Positions 14,341-20,300 of a stretch of 20,300 nucleotides of DNA are shown one piece after another (the first letter of the stretch is position 1; every line of letters starts with the position of its first letter). Below the pieces are notes generated by a model. The model saw only the letters and a list, made by a program, of their open reading frames with translations, had not been told where the DNA came from and searched no databases. The stretch is from positions 1 to 20,300 of the forward strand of contig QILH01000173.1 of NCBI GenBank assembly GCA_003233255.1, in the 5' to 3' direction. Both the position numbers and the translations under genes were made by a program. Source of the stretch: Gammaproteobacteria bacterium (GTDB taxonomy: Bacteria > Pseudomonadota > Gammaproteobacteria > UBA6429 > Thiohalophilaceae).

Positions 14341-15657
14341 ATGTCAAAAAAAATTCTTGCGCCTGCGTATATGCATGAATTCAGATGCCTGGGTGGAGAC
14401 TGCGAGGATACCTGTTGTCAAAACTGGGATATTCACCTGGACGAAAAACATTTTAAAGCCTTAGCCAGCGCCTTTTCACAGGACGAAAATCAAAAAACCA
14501 CCTTTGAGAAATATGTGAAAACCTTTGATGAGAAGGAGGCGAGTGAACGAAATTTTGCTTATATTAAAGTAAATGAATCTGGTTTTTGTCCCTTTGTAAA
14601 TCAGCATGGTTTATGTCATATTCACGCAGAATTCGGTGTTGCCCCGTTAAGCAATATATGTACTTTCTTTCCAAGGTTTTTTTCTCAACGAAATAAAAAT
14701 ACGGAAATGACCGGGGCCTTGTCCTGCCCGGAGGTGGTGCGGCGATGCCTGTTTTCTACAGCGCAGGATTATGAGTTTGCTAGCGTATCGACTTCTATTT
14801 TACCACGGGCCGATTTTCCAGTTTCTCATCGGATTGATTTAGGGGACGATTTTTATCAGCAAAAATTTTCCGATGTTAATGAGCAGTTAATTTCGCTAGC
14901 TAATGAAGAACAATATGCATTTGAAACACGAATGTACTTCCTTGCCAACTTTGCTTATCGTCTTGCCCCGCATTATCATCAGGACTGTGAAGAGAAACGA
15001 AAACTGGTCGACGAAGAGATACTGAGAATAAATAATGAAGATATAAAAAAACAGCTCGATGAATATTTTTATCAATTCAATACCACTGAGCCGGTGGCGA
15101 TGATTATAGTTCAGTCGATTCTGCAATTGCGTATCCAATATGAGGGTGGCGACAAACTTAGTAAGCTGGCTGGGAAGATTTTAGAAAATTATAAAATCGA
15201 TCTTGAAAAAGATGAGGATTTCGATGTGTTTGGTGATAATGTCCCCCCTGATATCCTGTGGCAAAAATTCCAGGTACATTGGGAACAACTTAATTCCGTC
15301 TACGGCGCACAGCTTGAGGTTTATTTTACTCGCTATGTAACGAATTGTTTACAACGTGAATGGTTTATTGGCATGCCCGATCCGTTCGTTTATATTCACA
15401 TGCTGAGTATACGCGTTGCCATTCTGCGTTTTTTATTAACCAGCCACCCGCAGATGCTTAATCTACTTAATACGGAATTAATTGAACCATCTGAAAATAA
15501 AGCGATACAGGAATTTGATGCTATTGTTGTTGAAGTGGTTTATTTATTCGCCCGCAGTATTGATCACAATCATAATTTTTTGCAGGTTGTATTTCATGCC
15601 ATGCTCGAACAACAGATGATGAGCTTTGATTATTCGCTGCCACTGATAAAATTCTAA
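14341..15657 (+). CDS. fliB: FliB-type flagellin lysine N-methylase
   Basis: The 438-residue protein begins with the FliB signature FRCLGGDCEDTCCQNWDI (C16, C21, C25, C26). A second cysteine group follows: FCPF (C83), LCHIH (C92), NICTFFPR (C107), SCPE (C129) and C136. Salmonella FliB methylates surface lysines of flagellin and is reported to need a [4Fe-4S] cluster; the conserved cysteines here fit that. The C-terminal ~300 residues are mostly helical. Length is slightly above the ~400 of Salmonella FliB. The gene follows the M99 gene by 16 bp on the same strand. No flagellin gene is in the window, so its target is presumed. The next gene converges from the other strand with a 9-bp gap. Confidence 0.9.
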   Translation: MSKKILAPAYMHEFRCLGGDCEDTCCQNWDIHLDEKHFKALASAFSQDENQKTTFEKYVKTFDEKEASERNFAYIKVNESGFCPFVNQHGLCHIHAEFGVAPLSNICTFFPRFFSQRNKNTEMTGALSCPEVVRRCLFSTAQDYEFASVSTSILPRADFPVSHRIDLGDDFYQQKFSDVNEQLISLANEEQYAFETRMYFLANFAYRLAPHYHQDCEEKRKLVDEEILRINNEDIKKQLDEYFYQFNTTEPVAMIIVQSILQLRIQYEGGDKLSKLAGKILENYKIDLEKDEDFDVFGDNVPPDILWQKFQVHWEQLNSVYGAQLEVYFTRYVTNCLQREWFIGMPDPFVYIHMLSIRVAILRFLLTSHPQMLNLLNTELIEPSENKAIQEFDAIVVEVVYLFARSIDHNHNFLQVVFHAMLEQQMMSFDYSLPLIKF

Positions 15658-15666
15658 TGGAAAAGT

Positions 15667-16008
15667 TTATCCGTCAACCAGTTCGATAAAAATCTTTCCA
15701 TCCTTAATGGTTACCGGGTAAGTAGAGATTGGAACAGTGGCGGGTTCTTCCACAGGTTTTCCAGTACGCAAACAAAATCGACTGCCATGCAGCGGACACT
15801 CGATGTGATCCTCGCGCAATGCACCTTTCCACAGTTCAGCTTCTTCGTGCGAACACATTTCATCAAAGGCGAAATAATTGTTTTCGATCCGGGCAAGAAT
15901 AATGCGTTGATGATTCACGTCAAAGCAGGACATCTGGCCCGGTTTAAGTGAATCTGTTGAAGTGACTGGATAGATTTTAGAGATCGGTTTTTCACTATCT
16001 GAAGGCAT
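15667..16008 (-). CDS. Rieske-type [2Fe-2S] ferredoxin
   Basis: The 113-residue soluble protein carries both halves of the Rieske motif: C52-x-H54 (MCSHEEAEL) and C71-x2-H74 (CPLHGSRF), separated by 16 residues. There is no signal or membrane anchor, so it is a cytoplasmic ferredoxin of the NirD/biphenyl-dioxygenase ferredoxin kind. It would carry one electron to an oxygenase or reductase; no such partner lies next to it. The gene is alone, converges on fliB and diverges from the antitoxin gene across 129 bp. The ends of the protein match the family length, so it is complete. Confidence 0.92.
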   Translation of the reverse strand: MPSDSEKPISKIYPVTSTDSLKPGQMSCFDVNHQRIILARIENNYFAFDEMCSHEEAELWKGALREDHIECPLHGSRFCLRTGKPVEEPATVPISTYPVTIKDGKIFIELVDG

Positions 16009-16109
16009 TAAAATTCCTTAATAAACAATATTTTGTAGAACTAATCAGCGACTTAATCAAGGTTGGTTTCAGCTTAACGGGTTTGTGTATTAGTATTCTA
16101 ACATATAGA

Positions 16110-16123
16110 CTACAGCGCTGTAG
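16110..16123. promoter_or_regulatory. 14-bp perfect palindrome, operator candidate
   Basis: The sequence ctacagcgctgtag is fully self-complementary and ends 14 bp before the ATG of the antitoxin-like gene. A -10-like TATAGA lies immediately upstream at 16104-16109, so the palindrome would cover the transcription start. Antitoxins of this class often repress their own promoters through such sites. Confidence 0.55.
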
Positions 16124-16137
16124 AATTGGGTGATTAA

Positions 16138-16545
16138 ATGTTTAGCGAGACCTATAAAAATATGAGTCATGAGGAATGCACCGAGCTGGCGCGATCAATT
16201 ATGGCGATACTTGATGGCTGGGGTCTTAGTGCTAAACAACTTGCTGATTTGCTTGCGCTACCAAGTGGTACTCCCACGAGAGCTTTACGCCGATATAGAG
16301 AAGATACGCCGTTTCCAGATGATTCAACGCTCTATGAACGAGTGGAACACATCATTGGTATTTCGGACGCCTTACGCACCAGTTACCCGCATAATCCACC
16401 AATGGCGGCCTTATGGATGAAGCAGGCGAATAAACGGTTTGAAGGTGCGTCCCCAGTTCAGAAAATTGTTCAAGATGGACTGCAGGGGTTGATGTCGGTT
16501 CGCAGCCATGTTGACTGCTCATATGACTGGCAGGTAAATCCGTAA
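16138..16545 (+). CDS. orphan Xre/MbcA/ParS-type antitoxin-like protein
   Basis: The 135-residue protein has an N-terminal Xre-like helix-turn-helix region (LSAKQLADLLALPSGTPTRALRRY). Its C-terminal toxin-binding-like segment, ANKRFEGASPVQKIVQDGLQGL, matches the DUF2384 pattern. Such antitoxins normally sit beside a RES-domain toxin that degrades NAD+. Here both neighbours are on the opposite strand and neither looks like a RES toxin, so the gene seems unpaired. It may serve as a stand-alone autoregulated transcription factor. The ending SHVDCSYDW resembles the usual family end. The domain call is good; the role is inferred. Confidence 0.78.
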   Translation: MFSETYKNMSHEECTELARSIMAILDGWGLSAKQLADLLALPSGTPTRALRRYREDTPFPDDSTLYERVEHIIGISDALRTSYPHNPPMAALWMKQANKRFEGASPVQKIVQDGLQGLMSVRSHVDCSYDWQVNP

Positions 16546-16567
16546 GAGTTTATGTTTGCTCGCATTT

Positions 16568-17020
16568 TTAACGCCTGCGGCGTTTGCGACCTTCGTATTG
16601 AGCGATCTGTCGAGCAATTTCTTCGTAGGGTAGAGCGTCTAAGCTACCAAATTTAGCTTTGGCTTGTTCAATCAGACAAAAAATATTGTCTATTTGCTCA
16701 TCTGGTGGTGGCTTACCTGTGACGATATTATTTAACCCCAGTACCCCACCGGTTTGTAGCTTGATCTCTTTTGCGTGCGGTAATGGCCCTTCGATTTTAG
16801 TGAGTTTCAAGGCAAACAGGGCCTTGCTTCTTAATTGCGATAATAAAAGCTCGCATTGGCTATTTGCCGGGTTACTATTACAGGCAATGCCTTCACGATC
16901 GGCGAGGCAAAAACGGTGGGCATGTTCACACATAGTTTGGCGGGACAATATACTTTTTTCAAACACGCACCGTCGCTGATTAAATTCGTGATAGGTCTCC
17001 CGATATTCGCCTTCTTCCAT
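16568..17020 (-). CDS. cysteine-rich hypothetical protein, 150 aa
   Basis: Five cysteines lie in the first 56 residues (C18, C31, C38, C47, C56) with nearby histidines in CEHAHRFC, a pattern that could bind zinc or an iron-sulfur cluster. A sixth, C115, stands apart. The middle has an Ala/Leu helix followed by a polar loop. The C-terminus ends in a basic run (GRKRRRR), which may touch nucleic acid. There is no signal or membrane helix. It follows the 79-residue gene by 15 bp on the same strand, so the two form an operon. I do not recognise the family. Confidence 0.78.
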   Translation of the reverse strand: MEEGEYRETYHEFNQRRCVFEKSILSRQTMCEHAHRFCLADREGIACNSNPANSQCELLLSQLRSKALFALKLTKIEGPLPHAKEIKLQTGGVLGLNNIVTGKPPPDEQIDNIFCLIEQAKAKFGSLDALPYEEIARQIAQYEGRKRRRR

Positions 17021-17035
17021 ATTATATTGCTCCGC

Positions 17036-17275
17036 TTATTTTTCCCATTCACGAGTGACCGTTTTCTCTCGGGTCTTAAGTAACTCTTCTTCGGCAAGCA
17101 GCTGATTATCAGCAAAAATTATTTTTAGTTCGGAGTCGTTATCGTCAGCTTGCTCTGCTCGCATCGATTTAACCAGGTTCCTGGCTTCTTTATACCCGTC
17201 GAAATTGTTAATGAGTTCAAGGTTTTTAACAATGGCGGTGGGGCCGTGATTGATACGGAAAATGAAGTATGGCAT
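17036..17275 (-). CDS. small hypothetical protein, 79 aa
   Basis: The product starts with beta-like MPYFIFRINHGPTAIVKNLELI. A helix containing YKEARNLVKSMRAEQ follows, and the end is charged and Glu/Lys-rich. Small size, no cysteine and no export signal are all that can be said. Its ATG at 17275 faces the 17345 gene across 69 bp, and the cysteine-rich gene follows after 15 bp. Its N-terminal half resembles short conserved proteins I have seen unnamed in gammaproteobacteria, which is weak support. Confidence 0.72.
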   Translation of the reverse strand: MPYFIFRINHGPTAIVKNLELINNFDGYKEARNLVKSMRAEQADDNDSELKIIFADNQLLAEEELLKTREKTVTREWEK

Positions 17276-17344
17276 ATTGTTGTTTCCTGTCGTTTAACTC
17301 AACCAAGTATAACCAAAATCAGTAAAATCTAGAACTATCAATTT

Positions 17345-17731
17345 ATGAAAACTAAAAAACAGTTACTTGCCGTTGTTGAGCTAGGCGGTTATCCAGATTT
17401 TTCGCCAATCTATGAATCCATGGGTTTTGAGGTGAGCATGGAAAACTCTGTACGAAATGCCATTCGTACCTTAAAAAAACTGAAACCTGAGGTGGTAGTC
17501 GCGGAATTTAATTTCCAGTCCGATTTTAGGGATAGAACCAGCAATCTCGAATCGCTACTATCAACCATGCAATGGCTTGATAAATCTGAGATTGTTATTT
17601 TTTTTGAAAAGGAATATGAACATCAGCTGGAGAAGTTGAAGGTGCAATACACGCTGCACTCAACACTGTCGTTTCCGATTGACGAAACCTGTTTACGACA
17701 GGCCCTGCATGAACTCAATCAGCCTGAATGA
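17345..17731 (+). CDS. receiver-like small protein, 128 aa
   Basis: The length and the strand/helix order (LLAVVEL, EVSMENSVRNAIRTLKKL, EVVVAEFNF, EIVIFFEKE, LSFPIDETCLRQAL) resemble a response-regulator receiver domain. The phosphorylatable Asp expected at the end of the third strand is Asn or Phe in AEFNFQSDF, and the acidic pair of strand 1 is missing. If it is a receiver, it is a phosphorylation-independent pseudo-receiver. No output domain is attached. It overlaps the stop of the convergent thioredoxin-HEAT gene by 17 bp. Assignment rests on pattern only. Confidence 0.75.
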   Translation: MKTKKQLLAVVELGGYPDFSPIYESMGFEVSMENSVRNAIRTLKKLKPEVVVAEFNFQSDFRDRTSNLESLLSTMQWLDKSEIVIFFEKEYEHQLEKLKVQYTLHSTLSFPIDETCLRQALHELNQPE

Positions 17732-18365
17732 GCTCAAGTCCGTCTTCGGCAACTTCGCGTACTTCAGGGTGTTTATCGCTTAGACATTTTGTTAGCAGTG
17801 CTTTTATCTTTTTCGACGGAACCATTCCGATATAATGACAGGCATCGGCACGCACCCGATGATCCTCGTTATTGAGTAGTGCTTCAAGACTCGGTAGTAT
17901 GGTCGTTAATATATTATCACCGCTAAAACTTTCTATTACCGCACCCAGACCAATGCGTGCCTGAATTGGACTGGTTGAATCTGCCAAAATGTGCAGTGAG
18001 ATTTCTAACCATTCAGGGTGTTTGCGAATCAAGTTTTCGATTTGCGTAAGGTGACCCAGCTCCAGGGTTTCTGTTATATAACGCAAGATGCCAATGGGGG
18101 TGTTGGCGTGGCTGACCCAGTATTCTATTTCGGCTGCGGTGTGCGAACCCGAAAATTCAAGATCGTTTATTTTGAACCAGGGTACCGAGCGCACATTAAA
18201 TTTTTCAGCGAGTCCCGGCTGGGTGGTCAGATCAAAGGTTTCAAATTCATTAAGCTTGCCTTGCTCAGTGAGGCTAGTAAAAATTTTACTGACGTTCGGG
18301 CAATGGGCGCAATGCGGGGACGTAAACAGAGTGACCCGGCAGTCTGGGTCGGGATATCTAATCAT
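17715..18365 (-). CDS. thioredoxin-fold and HEAT-repeat fusion protein
   Basis: Residues ~8-90 form a thioredoxin-like domain with a CxxC redox pair (C19-A-H-C22 in SPHCAHCPNV) and the cis-proline in SVPWF (P62). Residues ~105-216 are helical pairs of the HEAT or PBS-lyase type: PIQARIGLGAVIESF, EALLNNEDHRVRADACHYIG and LSDKHPEVREVAEDGLELI. HEAT repeats usually bind a protein, so the fusion may direct disulfide exchange to one client. There is no signal peptide, so it acts in the cytoplasm. It overlaps the upstream PilZ gene by 8 bp and is the last gene of that small operon. Confidence 0.85.
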   Translation of the reverse strand: MIRYPDPDCRVTLFTSPHCAHCPNVSKIFTSLTEQGKLNEFETFDLTTQPGLAEKFNVRSVPWFKINDLEFSGSHTAAEIEYWVSHANTPIGILRYITETLELGHLTQIENLIRKHPEWLEISLHILADSTSPIQARIGLGAVIESFSGDNILTTILPSLEALLNNEDHRVRADACHYIGMVPSKKIKALLTKCLSDKHPEVREVAEDGLELIQAD

Positions 18366-18630
18366 CAGTGATAAAGGCTAAGGCCAGTCCGTCGTTATCG
18401 ACGCGTATCACACGTGCTTTGACCAACGGGGGGTCGCCGTCGCCAAGATTATTTTTTATTCTTATATGCACAATCGTTCCTTCCGGGGGAAGGTTATTCA
18501 TGCCTTTTTCAAGGTAGACGCCACCGTTACTTAAATCGCGAGTTTGTAATGAACGCTCCTGATTATCATCGCTAAGCAGTTCAACGTCTAACTGTATCGG
18601 CAAGCGACTTTCTTTTCGTTTATTATCCAT
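18358..18630 (-). CDS. minimal PilZ domain protein, 90 aa
   Basis: This is a bare PilZ domain: R4-x3-R8 (KRKESRLP) and DLSNGGVYLE (D-x-S-x-x-G) are the c-di-GMP contacts, followed by the expected strands and a Pro/Gly-rich loop (GDGDPP). It is about the smallest size for the fold. It lies between the ydcH-like and thioredoxin-HEAT genes; the 8-bp overlap with the latter implies coupled translation, so c-di-GMP might control that partner. It is distinct from the PilZ protein at 9276, which is longer and has a C-terminal helix. Confidence 0.88.
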   Translation of the reverse strand: MDNKRKESRLPIQLDVELLSDDNQERSLQTRDLSNGGVYLEKGMNNLPPEGTIVHIRIKNNLGDGDPPLVKARVIRVDNDGLALAFITDD

Positions 18631-18648
18631 GATGGGTTTATCTGATTG

Positions 18649-18864
18649 TCAGGCTTCAATATCCGGGATGAGTTTGCTTTCGAGTTTCAGCACCATATCT
18701 TTCAGGCCGAGTTTTCTTTTCTTGAGTCGTCTTAGTTGTAATTGATCAACCAGAGGATCGGCGGCTAAACGGTGAATAATGTCATCAAGATCCCGGTGCT
18801 CAACGCGTAATTCTTCAAGCCGTTGTTTAATTGCCTCAACGTCGGTTTCATCTATGTCATCCAT
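18649..18864 (-). CDS. YdcH/DUF465-like small coiled-coil protein
   Basis: The start is ATG 18864 (MDDIDETDVEAIKQRLEEL); an upstream TTG adds three residues without support. The 71-residue protein is helical throughout and carries the DUF465 pattern EHRDLDDIIHRL, then LQLRRLKKRKLGLKDMVLKLES. It is basic in the second helix. Members are common in proteobacteria and their function is not established. It is the first gene of a three-gene minus run with PilZ and thioredoxin-HEAT. Confidence 0.85.
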   Translation of the reverse strand: MDDIDETDVEAIKQRLEELRVEHRDLDDIIHRLAADPLVDQLQLRRLKKRKLGLKDMVLKLESKLIPDIEA

Positions 18865-18993
18865 ACAGCGCAATTTACCTTTTCTACGTCACAGAATTTA
18901 ACATATTGTCCATTAAGCCGCCAGATATCATCCTGCCGTCATTCTGATTCAGCAGCTAACCATTTAAAGATAGTTGACCTGTTCATTGGCTGC

Positions 18994-19119
18994 AAAAAAA
19001 CAGGAAAAAATAGGGGTCAGAGAGGTATTTTTTCCAGTAATATATTGATTCCCGCTTGCGGGTAAAATAACGGAATAACAAAAAATACCTCTCTGACCCC
19101 TATTTTTTCCTGTTTTTTT
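18994..19119. mobile_element. 40-bp perfect inverted repeat, MITE/REP-like element
   Basis: The arms at 18994-19033 and 19080-19119 are exact reverse complements over 40 bp, around a 46-bp spacer. The centre holds a small hairpin (cccgcttgcggg, 19051-19062). The arm core taggggtcagagaggta recalls the ggggtcagag words that flank REP-associated (RAYT, IS200-like) transposase genes in gammaproteobacteria. No transposase is inside, so it would be non-autonomous. Its right arm contributes the first two bases of the stop codon (complement) of the DNAJ_related gene at 19118-19120. It could also act as a terminator for that gene. Confidence 0.7.
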
Positions 19120-19693
19120 ATTTGGGCAGCAATTTGGCCAGCGCCAAATTGAGTTGCTGCAGAATGGCGTGATCACCGCCTCGATCGGGATGGTGTTGCA
19201 TAACGAGCTGTCGATAGCGTTGCCGTATTGCGTCGTCGTCAACGGGATCGGTTAATTCCAATAGTGCCAGGGCATCAGTACGTGAGTCGTTTCGGGTCAA
19301 CGCTAACCAGAATTTCCCTAATAAATCATCGATTTGTACAGAATCGGTTGATTCCAGGTTGGAAATATCAAGGTAATAGGCCCGCAGCGGGTCGAGTGGA
19401 CTGATATGCTGAGATCCGCGGTGATAGGGCCAGAGGCGAATTTGCAGGGCCGATATCTGCAACGCGCCGGTTTGCGCCTCATAATAGTCCTGTTGCAGCC
19501 GGTACAGGCAGTGAAAAAGCAGGAAATGCCGTTGGAACAGCACGAATGCATCGGACTGACACTGGGAAAAATAGCTCAAATTTTCTCCTAGCACGGTCAG
19601 GAACTCATATTCTGAGGTTCCACTGGGGTAGTCTGCCAACACTTGTTGTATCGGCTTAAACAGGGTCTCAGGGGCAGGATATTGGAGGTTCAT
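19118..19693 (-). CDS. DNAJ_related protein with C-terminal J domain
   Basis: The 191-residue protein has an N-terminal helical domain of the DNAJ_related type (FKPIQQVLADYPSGTSEYEFL, later FLLFHCLYRLQQDYYE and RLWPYHRG). It ends in a shortened J domain with AIRQRYRQLVMQHHPDRGGDH, where HPD is residues 168-170. The J domain should stimulate DnaK ATPase. Having the J domain at the C-terminus is usual for this family. The stop codon lies at the edge of the inverted-repeat element, so insertion may have altered the last residues. It is the same strand as the ydcH run but separated from it by the element. Confidence 0.88.
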   Translation of the reverse strand: MNLQYPAPETLFKPIQQVLADYPSGTSEYEFLTVLGENLSYFSQCQSDAFVLFQRHFLLFHCLYRLQQDYYEAQTGALQISALQIRLWPYHRGSQHISPLDPLRAYYLDISNLESTDSVQIDDLLGKFWLALTRNDSRTDALALLELTDPVDDDAIRQRYRQLVMQHHPDRGGDHAILQQLNLALAKLLPK

Positions 19694-19755
19694 TGACCCA
19701 TCGGTGTTTGCAGTGGCTGGTTATCATGGAAAGGCTCGCAACGGTGGGATTGAGT

Positions 19756-20052
19756 TTATTTGTCAGGGTCGGTTTTGCGGGTCAATTGGTCGATGGAGAC
19801 CACCACGTTTTTGGGCGCGTTGGACTCACCAGCAAACGTTGGACGCATATTTTGCTCGTTTCCATTGGCCAGGTTAAGTTCACTTTCGCGAGCCGTGATC
19901 AGGGCCAGGCAGTCACGAATTCCGAGAATGGTATTTTCGGCCAGAGGGTGGCGTAGACCGGGTTTGACATGGGTATCTCGGGCAACATCGGTTAACACGC
20001 GTTTGACCATCTGTAATATTTCTTGTTCTTTGCTGCTGTCCTGCTCTGACAT
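19756..20052 (-). CDS. small conserved-looking protein, 98 aa
   Basis: The ATG at 20052 (MSEQDSSKEQEILQMVKRVL) is preferred to the GTG at 20064. The N-terminal two thirds contain TDVARDTHVKPGLRHPLAENT and IRDCLALITARESEL, a pattern I associate with a short gammaproteobacterial family often labelled segregation and condensation protein A. It is far too small for real ScpA, so the label is doubtful. The end is polar with a final NVVVSIDQLTRK. No signal or membrane segment. It precedes the DNAJ_related gene by 62 bp on the same strand. Function unknown. Confidence 0.72.
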   Translation of the reverse strand: MSEQDSSKEQEILQMVKRVLTDVARDTHVKPGLRHPLAENTILGIRDCLALITARESELNLANGNEQNMRPTFAGESNAPKNVVVSIDQLTRKTDPDK

Positions 20053-20093
20053 ATTGGAATCCACGCGGGTTATTTAGCGTCCGCATTATACCT

Positions 20094-20113
20094 GAGCGTA
20101 TATGAGCGTATAT
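20094..20113. repeat. 10-bp tandem direct repeat in divergent promoter region
   Basis: The unit gagcgtatat is present twice, head to tail, in the gap between the two divergent genes at 20052 and 20160. It lies just upstream of the extended -10 at 20121 and could be an activator or regulator half-site pair. Confidence 0.5.
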
Positions 20114-20120
20114 AGGGGCA

Positions 20121-20129
20121 TGCTAAAAT
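20121..20129 (+). promoter_or_regulatory. extended -10 promoter of the last gene
   Basis: TGCTAAAAT matches the extended -10 consensus TGnTATAAT in all but one base. A start near 20136 would give a ~24-nt leader. The -35 region is weak, which extended -10 promoters tolerate. Confidence 0.5.
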
Positions 20130-20159
20130 TTTACGCGAAATAACTGAAATCGGAATCTA

Positions 20160-20300
20160 ATGAATAAATTCTATCGACAACTAGTTCTGTGTCCACAAGA
20201 TCCATACTGGATTTCAACTGCTCAGGAAACAAATGCGGCCGGCCAAAGCAAGCTTGTACCGGTTTTACGCTCCGTGGGACTGATTGCCGATCAGGTTGTG
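20160..20300 (+). CDS. partial unidentified protein (3' end outside window)
   Basis: An ATG at 20160 opens a frame that runs without a stop to the end of the window (47 codons). It reads MNKFYRQLVLCPQDPYWIST, then a Gly/Ala-containing stretch and LVPVLRSVGLIADQVV. It has an extended -10 promoter upstream and a weak ribosome site (cggaat). There is too little to assign a family, and no signal peptide is evident. Confidence 0.6.
   Translation, partial: MNKFYRQLVLCPQDPYWISTAQETNAAGQSKLVPVLRSVGLIADQVV

Noticed and set aside
14341..15657. Reading the cysteine-rich N-terminus as a generic YkgJ zinc/iron protein
   Set aside because: The DCEDTCCQNW pattern, the second cysteine group and the length fit FliB better than the short YkgJ family.
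16570..16584. Hairpin aacgcc-tgc-ggcgtt at the end of the cysteine-rich gene
   Set aside because: It lies in the codons for the basic tail and no T-run follows in the direction of transcription, so it is not a convincing terminator.
18823..19242. Short frames on both strands through the inverted repeat, with the same KKTGKNRGQRGIF peptide
   Set aside because: The peptide is the translation of both arms of the inverted repeat, so it reflects the repeat and no gene.

Overview
The window reads as chromosomal DNA of a moderately AT-rich gammaproteobacterium. The support is indirect: a YgiQ-type radical SAM protein, a Pseudomonas-like long-form fatty acid desaturase, a DNAJ_related protein, a YdcH-like protein and several PilZ proteins. 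No rRNA, tRNA, CRISPR array, prophage or complete transposase gene is visible. Genus cannot be told from the sequence; a free-living, flagellated and possibly curved or helical bacterium is a reasonable guess.

Layout. Positions 1-2131 hold the 3' part of a ygiQ-like gene cut by the window edge, followed by an unrecognised 223-residue protein. A cold-shock gene (3087-3296) has its own promoter and a strong terminator, and its RNP1 motif carries an extra residue. Positions 3441-5771 form an envelope-looking block: a secreted Arg/Asp protein built of 11-residue repeats, then an overlapping run of ECF-type sigma factor, single-TM anti-sigma-like protein, small acidic exported protein and DUF3106-like repeat protein. 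At 6049-6516 lies a secreted Cu/Zn superoxide dismutase relative with no metal-ligand histidines. It converges on a fatty acid desaturase (6579-7763, minus) whose promoter overlaps a palindrome.

After a 434-bp gap with no credible gene come a YbhN-type membrane protein (minus), a PilZ protein and a small conserved-looking protein (plus). A two-gene minus operon (10106-11959) encodes an unknown protein and a fusion of a helix-turn-helix, a plant-type [2Fe-2S] ferredoxin and an FNR-like reductase with altered cofactor motifs. Divergent from it is a plus-strand run: VanY-like M15 peptidase, Csd4/Pgp1-type M99 carboxypeptidase (peptidoglycan trimming and cell shape) and FliB-type flagellin lysine methylase. 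Shape and flagellin modification together suggest a motility theme.

Positions 15667-18864 carry a Rieske ferredoxin, an orphan Xre/MbcA/ParS-type antitoxin with a perfect palindrome at its promoter, two small unknown proteins (one cysteine-rich), a receiver-like small protein, and a minus cluster of YdcH-like, PilZ and thioredoxin-HEAT fusion genes. A perfect 40-bp inverted repeat (18994-19119) that looks like a miniature mobile element abuts the stop codon of a DNAJ_related gene. A small unknown gene and the first 47 codons of another complete the window.

The best candidates for undescribed biology are the HTH-ferredoxin-reductase operon, the metal-ligand-less SodC relative, the sigma-factor/Arg-rich repeat protein block and the Csd4/M15/FliB cluster.
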